Of a stretch of 15,592 nt of DNA, positions 6,183 to 13,488 are shown piece by piece (the first letter of the stretch is position 1; the number at the start of each line of letters is the position of its first letter). The position numbers and the translations under genes are program-made. The stretch is from the NCBI GenBank assembly GCA_025455225.1, contig JALOMY010000119.1, positions 1-15,592 on the forward strand. The letters are read 5' to 3'. Origin of the DNA: Cyclobacteriaceae bacterium. Its GTDB lineage: Bacteria > Bacteroidota > Bacteroidia > Cytophagales > Cyclobacteriaceae. The notes under the pieces were generated by a model that was not told the DNA's origin, made no database searches, and was given only the letters and a program-made list of their open reading frames with translations.

Positions 6183-7727
6183 ATGCGTGTAATCTTCAAC
6201 ATCGTAATTCTCGTGTTTGGCGTTACCGGATTAATTTCAGCACAACAGGCCTATGAGTTGATTATTCCTGAATCGGAAGGATGGACAGTAATTGAGGAAG
6301 GGAAAACGGTTGCTTTTCAGATCAGGGCAACTCCAGACGTGGATTCTAAGGTGCGATTCTATCCGGTTGATGAGGAGTCAATCGGCATTGAACTCGATTC
6401 ATTAGGCCATTTTAGCTGGACGCCTTCATATTCGCTGGTTAACCGACTTGAGTTAAAAAAGGATTTCTCAGTCATCATTCAGGGCAATTGGCCGGATGGT
6501 CAACGGGTACGCAAAACCATAACGTTCACGGTGCTTCATATTAACAGGCCACCTGTAGTTGAGGAGTTACCGGTTTTTTACGTCAAGCAATCCTCCCGTA
6601 ACATTTATCAAATCGCCAGCGATTACGTTTACGATCCGGATGAAGATCCCATAGTATTCAAATCCATTCCTTCCCAAATGCCGGAGGGCCTTTCCTTATC
6701 ATCGCAGGGCCAGCTTAGCTGGTCACCTTCCCGAAATCAGTTCAATTCTCTTCGTTCCAATCCTCTTGTGGTTGAATTCATTGTACAGGACCAACCTGAT
6801 AAAGCTGAAATGAAAGGCAAACTTCGTATTGCCCAGACTCAGTTGGATTTGCCGCCTGAAATCTTAATGGTTCCCGGTGATACTTCTTTTTCAATAAAGG
6901 AAGACGAGACCATCAACCTGAAAATCTATATATCAGATCCCAATGGTGATGATAATGTATTGAGTGCCGGATTTATTTCTTCTGACATCCGGGTAGAACA
7001 TCGTGTACTAAAGGAGAATACTCCACTTCAATACGAATTCATTTGGCAACCGGGATACGAATTTGTAGATGAGGCTAAGAAGAAATTACCAGTGGAATTT
7101 ACCTTTTTTGCATTGGATAAATCGAACAACCGGGTACAGAGAAAAATTATCATTGTAGTAAACGATACTGAAAACCTGATTGAAAAAGATGCCTTACAAT
7201 ACCAGAAGTATCGTAATAACCTCACCAATGCCGCAGAGTTATTAAGAACCTTGGATGAAAATCAGAAGAAGCTGAATGAAAACTATAAGAAGGCGAAACG
7301 GGGAAAGAAAAACCGGTCGGTTCTGAATGCTTCCCTCGGTGCAGTAACCGGGTTTTCTCCTGCCTTGCTGGAAACGGATCAATCGAAAGTCGTTTCTACA
7401 GTAGGAGGTACAACCGTACTCACTTTAAATACATTGGAGGCAACGGAAGTTGTAGGTAAATCCAAGGATGATATAATGGATAAGATTAAAATTAATGTTG
7501 ATATCCGTAATCGTGTACAGAGTGCCGGTGATGAATTTGCACGAAAATATTCATCTAAAGTAAGCCGAAGAAGCGGAGAGTTTGAAAAGGATATTGATAA
7601 ACTACGTACGGTATTGAATGATCAGCGAATTGTCTTGCTGGAATTGGATGCCTATAAAAAGAATGCTGTTCAGTTAACCGATAAGGATCTGAAAAGAACT
7701 TTTCCCGACTTCACGGAAGAAAATTAA
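6183..7727 (+). CDS. Exported protein with three Ig/cadherin-like modules and a helical C-terminus
   Basis: No known gene name applies. The product has 514 residues from the ATG at 6183 (517 from 6174). MRVIFNIVILVFGVTGLISA is a clear signal peptide, followed by QQ. Three beta modules of about 100 residues follow, each holding a G/Y-x-F/L-x-W-x-P mark: LGHFSWTP (W79), QGQLSWSP (W180) and YEFIWQP (W288). The second and third open with PPVVEELP and PPEILMVP and contain YDPDEDP and SDPNGDD, acidic loops typical of cadherin-like or putative-Ig (He_PIG) folds that bind calcium. From about residue 333 the sequence changes to charged helices (YQKYRNNLTNAAELLRTLDE), a basic KKAKRGKKNR patch, a small hydrophobic stretch (SLGAVTGFSPALL and STVGGTTVLTL), and a second helical part. 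The location is inferred to be periplasm or cell surface. The function is unknown. It has its own -7 box and no apparent partner downstream other than the tRNA. Confidence 0.75.
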   Translation: MRVIFNIVILVFGVTGLISAQQAYELIIPESEGWTVIEEGKTVAFQIRATPDVDSKVRFYPVDEESIGIELDSLGHFSWTPSYSLVNRLELKKDFSVIIQGNWPDGQRVRKTITFTVLHINRPPVVEELPVFYVKQSSRNIYQIASDYVYDPDEDPIVFKSIPSQMPEGLSLSSQGQLSWSPSRNQFNSLRSNPLVVEFIVQDQPDKAEMKGKLRIAQTQLDLPPEILMVPGDTSFSIKEDETINLKIYISDPNGDDNVLSAGFISSDIRVEHRVLKENTPLQYEFIWQPGYEFVDEAKKKLPVEFTFFALDKSNNRVQRKIIIVVNDTENLIEKDALQYQKYRNNLTNAAELLRTLDENQKKLNENYKKAKRGKKNRSVLNASLGAVTGFSPALLETDQSKVVSTVGGTTVLTLNTLEATEVVGKSKDDIMDKIKINVDIRNRVQSAGDEFARKYSSKVSRRSGEFEKDIDKLRTVLNDQRIVLLELDAYKKNAVQLTDKDLKRTFPDFTEEN

Positions 7728-7744
7728 TACGTGTCTCAGCCTTA

Positions 7745-7776
7745 TTTTGCCGAATTCGTTTATTCGCATACATTTG
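7745..7776 (+). promoter_or_regulatory. Promoter of tRNA-Ser
   Basis: TTTTG (7745-7749) is followed after 19 bases by TACATTTG (7769-7776). This matches the Bacteroidota TTG-N19-21-TAnnTTTG promoter at both boxes. The tRNA begins 30 bases after the -7 box. It is the best promoter in the window. Confidence 0.7.
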
Positions 7777-7806
7777 CAATCCTAAAATTCGATCAACCCA
7801 AAACAC

Positions 7807-7893
7807 AGAGGAGTGGCAGAGCGGTTGAATGCATCGGTCTTGAAAACCGACAGCCCTTTACGGGGCTCGGGGGTTCGAATCCCTCCTCCTCTG
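7807..7893 (+). tRNA. tRNA-Ser (anticodon UGA)
   Basis: All class II tRNA parts are visible. The acceptor stem AGAGGAG pairs fully with CTCCTCT (7886-7892), with discriminator G at 7893. The D arm is GCA...TGC. The anticodon stem TCGGT/ACCGA closes the loop CTTGAAA, with anticodon TGA at 7841-7843. The long variable arm has an AGCCC/GGGCT stem, typical of serine. The T arm is GGGGG-TTCGAAT-CCCTC with one G-U pair. The 3' CCA is not encoded (the genome reads GCAA), so it must be added by the CCA-adding enzyme. It reads UCA and, by wobble, other UCN codons. Confidence 0.97.
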
Positions 7894-8003
7894 CAATCAA
7901 AGGGCAATAGCCGTATCCTATCCGCAAGGCTGTTCCCCAGGTAAAATTGCTGCCAGTTGCAGAATTATGCGTGCAAAAACGGACGAATTAGATTAGCTTA
8001 GGG

Positions 8004-8023
8004 AATGACATTTGTCATTTTTT
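8004..8023 (+). promoter_or_regulatory. 16-bp perfect inverted repeat with T-run upstream of the DoxX gene
   Basis: AATGACA-TT-TGTCATT is perfect and is followed by four further Ts. Read as RNA it would be a 6-bp stem with a 4-base loop and a U-run, a weak terminator 110 bases past the tRNA. Read as DNA it is operator-like and lies about 50 bases before the DoxX ATG. Sequence alone does not decide. The rest of 7894-8070 shows no gene. Confidence 0.4.
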
Positions 8024-8070
8024 CTGGCCATTAACCACCGTATACTCACAACCGATTAAATCTGAAGTAC

Positions 8071-8556
8071 ATGAAAACAAACCTGTATTCATCGGGACAA
8101 AATACAAGTCTCGTTTTGTTGCGCATCCTCATCGGATGGCACTTTCTTTATGAAGGCATTATTAAAGTATATAACCCCGCCTGGACAGCGAAAGGATATT
8201 TACTCAGCGCCTCGATCCTGAAACCTTTCTTTAACTGGCTTTCGGGTGATTCCCTTATCGGGATCGTTGATACGCTGAACATTGTCGGCTTGCTGGCTGT
8301 TGGCGCAGGACTTCTGCTTGGGTTGAAAATTCGATGGGCCTGTGTTGGCGGCATTGCACTTCTGGCTCTTTACTACCTGGCTCATCCTCCATTTGGTGGG
8401 TTAGAGCAAGGTCCTGCGGAAGGTAGTTATTGGATTGTGAACAAGAACCTCATCGAAATTGGTGCATTGGTTGTTTTGTATCAGTTTCCATCTTATTACT
8501 CCTTCGGCATAGAAAAGTTGTTCAGCCGTGAAAAACCGGAAACCGTCAATGGATAA
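8071..8556 (+). CDS. DoxX family membrane protein
   Basis: The product has 161 residues and four membrane helices: about residues 14-32 (LVLLRILIGWHFLYEGI), 63-85, 87-105 and 125-140. The first helix carries the R-x-x-x-G-x-x-F-x-x-x-G pattern common in DoxX/SURF4-like proteins. Members are small inner-membrane proteins linked to quinone or thiosulfate redox and to oxidative stress, but the activity of this subgroup is not established. It lies 27 bases before the Tat-exported Gfo/Idh gene and is surely co-transcribed with it. DoxX genes of this type recur beside Gfo/Idh/MocA genes in Bacteroidota as I recall, which suggests a shared job at the membrane. Confidence 0.88.
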   Translation: MKTNLYSSGQNTSLVLLRILIGWHFLYEGIIKVYNPAWTAKGYLLSASILKPFFNWLSGDSLIGIVDTLNIVGLLAVGAGLLLGLKIRWACVGGIALLALYYLAHPPFGGLEQGPAEGSYWIVNKNLIEIGALVVLYQFPSYYSFGIEKLFSREKPETVNG

Positions 8557-8583
8557 ATACTAACCACCCTAAACGATCTCATT

Positions 8584-10212
8584 ATGAAAAAAGAAGATAA
8601 TCTGTTCAATTTAAGCAGACGTGATCTGCTCAAAGGCCTGGCTGGTGTTCCTTTCTTAGGTGCCGTTTGGTATGCTGGTGCAAAAACCACGGTAGATGCA
8701 AAGCGCGAGAAAAAATTCTTGCTTGAACAACTCAATATTAAAGCTTCTCCGCCACCACCAACAGGATCGATGGAAGGCAAGCCCATCCGGTTGGGAATAA
8801 TCGGATTTGGCATCCGCGGGGAGCAGTTGTGCCGCGCTCTTGGTTTTGCCACCAAGCAGTGGTTGGCAGATATGAAAGAATCGGCTGAGAAAAACTCGAA
8901 CGATACCCGGTTGTCGGAATTCCTGGATCAGGAAAATCTGAATGTCAAGATAACTGCTGTATGCGATGTCTTTGATGTTAATGCTGAACGGGTAATCGAT
9001 TCATTCTCGACACCGGAAAATAAAGTGAAGCGATATGCTACGCATAAGGAATTGCTGAGCAGTGGTGAGGTAGATGCCGTAATCATCGCAACTCCTGATC
9101 ACTGGCATGCCCCTATGGCCACTGATGCCGTCAATGCCGGAGTTCATGTGTACATAGAGAAGCCAATGACGCATACTATCACGGAAACTTATGTGTTGCG
9201 TGATGCTGTGAAAAATAACCCTAAAGTAGTGCTCCAGGTTGGGCACCAGCATCGGCAAACCCAAAGCTTCTTAACGGCCATGGATATCATTGCCAAGAAA
9301 ACCCTTGGCCATGTTTCGTTGGTAACTACCAACACTAACCGAAATGATGATAATGGTGCCTGGCAGTACGACATCCATGAGAAGGCATCGCCTCAAACCA
9401 TCAACTGGGATTTATTCCTGGGCAACGCACCAAAAGTTGAATTCAACAAAGAGCATTTCTTCCGTTGGAGAAAATGGTGGGCTTATGGCTCCGGACTTTC
9501 CGGTGATTTGCTTACGCATGATTACGACAGGCTCAATTGTATTTTGAAGATGGGTATTCCCCGTTCGGTAATGGCTTCGGGTGGAATTTATACACACCGC
9601 GATGGAAGAAATGTACCGGATGTTCTTCAGGTCAATATGGAATATCCGGATTTCAGCACAGGCTCAAGCCAGGAAGATGGCAAAGAAAAGGGAATGACTT
9701 TCGTATATAGTGCAACCCTGGGCAATCAATTCGACCGGCCCACGTATTTGATGGGGCATGATGCCACAATGGAATTGGGCAACGTAATCAGTATTTATGC
9801 AGATGCCCGGAGTACCCGCTTTGCCGATATGATTAAAGAAGGACGCATCGATCCGAGTGTTCCGATTTATCAATATAACCCGCTGGCTAACGCAACAGAT
9901 GCTGTTACTTCAGCAACGGCAAAATACTTTGCCAACAAGGGCTTATTGTGGACTTACCGGGATGGTAAACGTGTTGATTCTACTTTTCTGCATATGCGAG
10001 AATGGTTGAGCTGTATCCGCAATGGAGGTAAACCAAGCTGTGGCATACAAGAAGGTTTTGAAGAAGCAATATCTGCCCATATGGCTGGCCTTTCCTATAA
10101 ATTGGGCCGCAGAATCGAGTGGGATCCGCAAGAGGAAAAAGTAATCGCCAAGCCAGGCGAAGACCTCGATGCGGTTTTGATAGCCAATGAGGAAAAAGTT
10201 GTTGTTGTATAA
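8584..10212 (+). CDS. Tat-exported Gfo/Idh/MocA-family oxidoreductase
   Basis: The product has 542 residues. The N-terminus has a twin-arginine signal, LSRRDLLKGLAGVPFLGA (R12-R13). The nucleotide-binding motif is GIIGFGIRG (from G71). An insertion of about 25 residues separates it from the second strand, ITAVCDVFD. The Gfo/Idh signature follows: VDAVIIATPDHWHAPMA, then VYIEKPMTH with the catalytic-type lysine K193, and VGHQHRQ. The C-terminal alpha/beta domain holds GLSGDLLTHDYD (D308, H312), which fits the usual D-x3-H substrate motif. Family members oxidise or rearrange sugars with NAD(P). Exported Tat members often hold the cofactor tightly and act in glycan breakdown. The substrate is unknown. 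It is the second gene of the DoxX operon and is followed by a strong terminator. Confidence 0.93.
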   Translation: MKKEDNLFNLSRRDLLKGLAGVPFLGAVWYAGAKTTVDAKREKKFLLEQLNIKASPPPPTGSMEGKPIRLGIIGFGIRGEQLCRALGFATKQWLADMKESAEKNSNDTRLSEFLDQENLNVKITAVCDVFDVNAERVIDSFSTPENKVKRYATHKELLSSGEVDAVIIATPDHWHAPMATDAVNAGVHVYIEKPMTHTITETYVLRDAVKNNPKVVLQVGHQHRQTQSFLTAMDIIAKKTLGHVSLVTTNTNRNDDNGAWQYDIHEKASPQTINWDLFLGNAPKVEFNKEHFFRWRKWWAYGSGLSGDLLTHDYDRLNCILKMGIPRSVMASGGIYTHRDGRNVPDVLQVNMEYPDFSTGSSQEDGKEKGMTFVYSATLGNQFDRPTYLMGHDATMELGNVISIYADARSTRFADMIKEGRIDPSVPIYQYNPLANATDAVTSATAKYFANKGLLWTYRDGKRVDSTFLHMREWLSCIRNGGKPSCGIQEGFEEAISAHMAGLSYKLGRRIEWDPQEEKVIAKPGEDLDAVLIANEEKVVVV

Positions 10213-10231
10213 TCAACAACATCGAATAACT

Positions 10232-10267
10232 AAAAGCCTCCCGAAGCTCATTTCGGGAGGCTTTTTT
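10232..10267 (+). terminator. Strong Rho-independent terminator
   Basis: AGCCTCCCGAA pairs with TTCGGGAGGCT around a 6-base loop (GCTCAT), followed by six Ts and preceded by four As. The A and T runs extend the stem to 14 bp. It ends the DoxX-Gfo/Idh operon. Because it lies between convergent genes and has an A-run on its left side, it may also stop transcripts of the BrkB operon coming from the right. Confidence 0.93.
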
Positions 10268-10307
10268 ATTTGGGGTAAAAATCAGGTATATGCAATCAGG
10301 TACCTGG

Positions 10308-11306
10308 TTAACCTCGCTCCATTTCAACCATCTGAATTATTCGTCTTGCTTTTCGGATGGATTCTTTCCTCCGGCTATCGTGAATGCTTGCATTGAGTTC
10401 GTACCCGGCCATCAGCATGATGGTGATTAACTGAATCCAGAACATCAGGGCAATCAACACGCCAATTGAACCGTAGATTTTATTATAGGTCCCAAAATGG
10501 GTTATGTAATATGAAAAACCATACGATACACCCAGACATAGAAATGTGGCAACGGAAGATCCTATGGAGAAAAACCTCCAGTTATAGTGAATGGCCGGAC
10601 CGAAGTAATAGATGCTGGAAATAACCAGGTAGAAAACAATAAAAATGACGATAAACCGGATAACGAAAAGTGTATTTACAGTAAACGTGTCGACATTAAT
10701 CCACGGAAAGGTACTCAGGTTGGCCGTTATGTAATTCAAGGTAAGTTGCCCGACAATCAGCAGGGCGATGGCCAGTATCATGGCCAGGGCAAGATTAAAT
10801 GTTAAGGAGGTAGCGATCAGGCGGGTTTTTAGAGCACCCCGGTTTTCAATGGTTTTATAGCATGCATTAAATGCCCGCATAAGCGCAATCATTCCATTGG
10901 TTGATAGGTAGAGAGAAAAAAAGAAACCCAGGGAGAGCAAACCGCCCCGTTGGTTACTGATAATATCCAACACGGTCGATTCAATAACCTCAAACATGCT
11001 GGGAGGCAATTGTTCGCCCAGGAATTCCATAATACTGGAAGTATTGATGGAAGGAATAACGGTTGAAACGTAGGGGATAAGCGTGAATAAGAAAATGATG
11101 GCCGGGAAAATTGCCATAATGAAATTGAACGCTACGCCATTTGCACGATCGATAATTTCATCTTTTTGAAGATTTTGAAGCAGCGTTTTTACAATTACAT
11201 AAAGTGAAACATTGTCAAACCGCTTAAACCGGATTCGCTTCATCCAGGCCAGCAGAATACGGGCATGTGTTATCTGAAGAAAATATTTTTTGTATTTATA
11301 CTTCAT
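10308..11306 (-). CDS. YihY/BrkB (UPF0761) family inner-membrane protein
   Basis: The product has 332 residues from the ATG at 11306. A longer in-frame start at 11354 lies inside the thioesterase gene and is rejected. The ATG forms an ATGA overlap with the thioesterase stop. Six membrane helices are visible from about residue 62 to 303. Family marks include NLQKDEIIDRANGVAFNFIM before helix 1, the RAFNACY segment after helix 2, and YGSIGVLIALMFWIQL in the last helix. The C-terminus is basic. The family was once called ribonuclease BN in error. Its true function is not settled, and transport or envelope integrity has been proposed. Position as the third gene after mltG fits an envelope role. 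Confidence 0.92.
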   Translation of the reverse strand: MKYKYKKYFLQITHARILLAWMKRIRFKRFDNVSLYVIVKTLLQNLQKDEIIDRANGVAFNFIMAIFPAIIFLFTLIPYVSTVIPSINTSSIMEFLGEQLPPSMFEVIESTVLDIISNQRGGLLSLGFFFSLYLSTNGMIALMRAFNACYKTIENRGALKTRLIATSLTFNLALAMILAIALLIVGQLTLNYITANLSTFPWINVDTFTVNTLFVIRFIVIFIVFYLVISSIYYFGPAIHYNWRFFSIGSSVATFLCLGVSYGFSYYITHFGTYNKIYGSIGVLIALMFWIQLITIMLMAGYELNASIHDSRRKESIRKARRIIQMVEMERG

Positions 11307-11710
11307 GTAAAAAAAGGCTGGAGAACATTCATCATGGCAAAAGGCGGCCGGCAAGGTCTGCCTGATTTTTGATCCACAAAGGCAAGAATGGTTTTGCCCT
11401 GATGAATTAAGGTGTTCTCTTCATTATAGATATCGTATTCAAAAGTAATGCGTACACCAGGCTTTTCGCGTATCGTGGTAACGATTCGTAACAGCTCATC
11501 GTATTTGCCCGCTTGTAAAAACCGGGAATGATTTTCCAGAACGGGCATGATTATACCCATGGCCTCAATTTCTTTATAAGTAAGACCTAATCTGCGTAAT
11601 GCTTCAACCCGGGCTACTTCGTAATACATGGCGTAGTAGCCATAATATACGTAACCCATCTGGTCAGTTTCACCATAGCGTACCCGTACTGAAGTTTCCG
11701 ACTGATACAT
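11303..11710 (-). CDS. Acyl-CoA thioesterase, 4HBT/YbgC type
   Basis: The product has 135 residues of the hotdog fold. The 4-hydroxybenzoyl-CoA thioesterase signature is plain: VRYGETDQMGYVYYGYYAMYYEVAR with the catalytic Asp D16, followed by EALRRLGLTY and a strand VRITFEYDIYNEENTLIHQG. Such enzymes hydrolyse acyl-CoA or acyl-ACP thioesters in the cytoplasm. YbgC relatives of Proteobacteria are tied to the Tol-Pal envelope complex, but the acyl group here is not known. The ATG at 11710 overlaps the mltG stop (TAATG), and its own stop overlaps the BrkB start (ATGA). This indicates translational coupling across all three genes. Confidence 0.93.
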   Translation of the reverse strand: MYQSETSVRVRYGETDQMGYVYYGYYAMYYEVARVEALRRLGLTYKEIEAMGIIMPVLENHSRFLQAGKYDELLRIVTTIREKPGVRITFEYDIYNEENTLIHQGKTILAFVDQKSGRPCRPPFAMMNVLQPFFT

Positions 11711-12771
11711 TATTTTCCTGATTTTGCTGAACGTGCAATTTGCTGTTCGCGGGTTAGCGCAGCCTGATAGCGTCTTGCATTTTTAAGATGTTCGTTATAC
11801 GATGCTGTGAAATTATGGTACCCTGAAAAATCTTCTTTTGCACACATGTAGAGGTAGTTACTGGGTTTATAATTTAAGACCGCATCGATTGTTGCAATCT
11901 CCGGCATATTGATGGGGCCCGGAGGTAAGCCCTTATTCTTATAGGTATTGTAGGGAGATTCAACTTCTTTATGTTCATTCAATACCCGTTTAATGGTAAA
12001 ATCACCAACTGCAAAAACAAGGGTAGGATCTGCCTGAAGGGGAATCCCTTGCTTTAATCGGTTCAAATAAAGCCCGGCAATGATTGGGGCTTCATCGCGT
12101 TTAATCGATTCAGCCTGAACAATCGAAGCCAGAATGGAAACTTCTATCGGGGAAAGACCCAGTTCATTTGCCTTTTGTTTGCGTTCCTCGTTCCAGAAAT
12201 TTTGATATTCATCGTACATCCGCTCGATTAACTGATCGGCAGAAATAGTATAATAAACTTCATAGGTATTCGGGATAAACATGCAGATAATGTTATCCTT
12301 GTTGAATCCATATTCATTATGCATCAGAAAGTTGGCAAGGGCAGCCTCAAATGCTTCTGGTGGGGTTGAGGTATTTTGAGTGATTTTGCCTGGCAATTCC
12401 GATATGAGCCTTACGTTGTTGAAGGTGATACGCACCGGTTCCTGCTCCCCGCCCCGAAGGAACCGGACAGCAGTTAGGTTATTCATGTTGGCTCTGAGCA
12501 GATAACGGCCGGCTCTTACCCTTTCATCGTAACCCATCAACCGGGAAAGAAAACTGAATGAAATCAGATCTTGCACATATTCTCCTTCATGAAGGATTTT
12601 CTGAACGGTTTCAAACGTAGCATCTTTGGGAATAATTATGTAGCGGTCGTCTTTACCCACCAGGATATTGGGTGTGTAACAAATCTGATAGGTGTAAAAA
12701 GTAAAGGTGATCAGCAAAACAGACAGCAGGATAAATGCGAACAGTTTTATCGGGCTTTTGGAGTACTTCAT
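11710..12771 (-). CDS. mltG: Endolytic murein transglycosylase MltG
   Basis: The product has 353 residues from the ATG at 12771. A TTG at 12813 is in frame but lies upstream of the -7 box, so it is not chosen. One membrane helix lies at residues 7-30 (IKLFAFILLSVLLITFTFY), anchoring a periplasmic enzyme. A LysM-like part follows (YIIIPKDATFETVQKIL), then the YceG/MltG catalytic region: MFIPNTYEVYY, the ILASIVQAES stretch with the catalytic Glu (E221), GLYLNRLKQGIPLQADPT, and SPYNTYKNKGLPPGPI near the end. MltG cuts nascent glycan strands and so ends peptidoglycan polymerisation. The bacteria-typical EKET is QAES here, keeping the key Glu. First gene of a coupled operon with the thioesterase and BrkB-type genes. 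Confidence 0.95.
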   Translation of the reverse strand: MKYSKSPIKLFAFILLSVLLITFTFYTYQICYTPNILVGKDDRYIIIPKDATFETVQKILHEGEYVQDLISFSFLSRLMGYDERVRAGRYLLRANMNNLTAVRFLRGGEQEPVRITFNNVRLISELPGKITQNTSTPPEAFEAALANFLMHNEYGFNKDNIICMFIPNTYEVYYTISADQLIERMYDEYQNFWNEERKQKANELGLSPIEVSILASIVQAESIKRDEAPIIAGLYLNRLKQGIPLQADPTLVFAVGDFTIKRVLNEHKEVESPYNTYKNKGLPPGPINMPEIATIDAVLNYKPSNYLYMCAKEDFSGYHNFTASYNEHLKNARRYQAALTREQQIARSAKSGK

Positions 12772-12777
12772 AACTTT

Positions 12778-12785
12778 CAAAGATA
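12778..12785 (-). promoter_or_regulatory. Bacteroidota -7 box before mltG
   Basis: TATCTTTG on the minus strand fits TAnnTTTG exactly and ends six bases before the ATG at 12771. A TTTG lies 25 bases further upstream, longer than the usual 19-21. The implied leader is nearly absent. Confidence 0.35.
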
Positions 12786-12864
12786 CAAAATCAATTTTTT
12801 CAGCCCGTTTCAAAGTTTAATACCTCCTGTTTTTGATTCCGTATCTTGCCTATATTTTTCAGCG

Positions 12865-13488
12865 ATGGCAGCAGAGTTAATTAAGATTCATCCGGTAAAT
12901 CCCGAGCTTCGGAAAATTAACCGGGTTGTAGACGTATTACGAAATGGTGGAATGATTGTTTATCCCACCGATACCATTTATGGTATTGGTTGTGATTTAA
13001 TGAATCGTAAGGCTGTAGAGCGGCTGTGCCGGATCATGGATATTAAGCCCCAGAAGTTGGATCTATCGTTTATCTGCCATGACCTTTCACACATTTCAGA
13101 GTACGTAAAGCGAATTGATACACCCATGTTCAAGCTTCTGAAAAAATCACTGCCGGGCCCTTATACCTTTATATTCGAGTCAAGCAGTAAAGTACCTAAG
13201 ATCCTCGATGTAAATAAGAAAACGGTTGGCATACGCATACCCAATCATCCGATTCCCCGCATGATTGTCGAGGAGCTGGGGAATCCATTAATTACTTCGT
13301 CTATAAAGGATGATGATCACATAAAAGAATATACAACGGACCCGGAAGAGATTTATGAGGATTTCAAGAATCAGGTAGACATTGTCATTGATGGAGGAGC
13401 AGGTGGCAATATTCCGTCTACCGTAGTGGATTGTACCGGTGATGAACTGGTAATTATCCGGCAAGGTTTGGGTGCGGTTGATTTTTAA
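12865..13488 (+). CDS. Sua5/YciO/YrdC-family protein, YciO type
   Basis: The product has 207 residues from the ATG at 12865. A much longer frame from 12571 is only an extension across mltG on the other strand. The YrdC fold is clear: GGMIVYPTDTIYGIGCDL (residues 28-45), AVERLCRIMDI, LPGPYTFIFE, TVGIRIPNHPIP, and STVVDCTGDELVIIRQG at the end. Length, the opening IHPVNPELRKIN, and the 'LSFICHDLS' stretch in place of the K-x-R-P motif agree better with E. coli YciO (IHPDNPQQR..., LMCRDLS) than with TsaC/Sua5. TsaC/Sua5 make threonylcarbamoyl-AMP for the t6A37 tRNA modification. Whether YciO-type proteins do so in the cell is uncertain. It is divergent from mltG. A TATATTTT box at 12851-12858 is a possible -7 element. 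Confidence 0.85.
   Translation: MAAELIKIHPVNPELRKINRVVDVLRNGGMIVYPTDTIYGIGCDLMNRKAVERLCRIMDIKPQKLDLSFICHDLSHISEYVKRIDTPMFKLLKKSLPGPYTFIFESSSKVPKILDVNKKTVGIRIPNHPIPRMIVEELGNPLITSSIKDDDHIKEYTTDPEEIYEDFKNQVDIVIDGGAGGNIPSTVVDCTGDELVIIRQGLGAVDF

Noticed and set aside
7807..8070. tRNA-Ser as an integration site for a genomic island.
   Set aside because: No integrase gene and no repeat of the tRNA 3' end is visible downstream. The next genes look like ordinary chromosome.
8496..8855. A 119-codon minus-strand frame across the DoxX/Gfo-Idh junction.
   Set aside because: Antisense to two well-supported genes. The product has no recognisable domain.
10235..10262. The long inverted repeat near 10250 as a mobile-element end or attachment site.
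   Set aside because: It has the full form of a Rho-independent terminator (GC-rich stem, short loop, six Ts) directly after a stop codon, and no transposase or direct repeat is near.
12571..12864. Long N-terminal extension in frame with the YciO-type gene (about 98 residues).
   Set aside because: It runs antisense to the start of mltG. Homologues begin at the ATG at 12865, and the extension has no family features.
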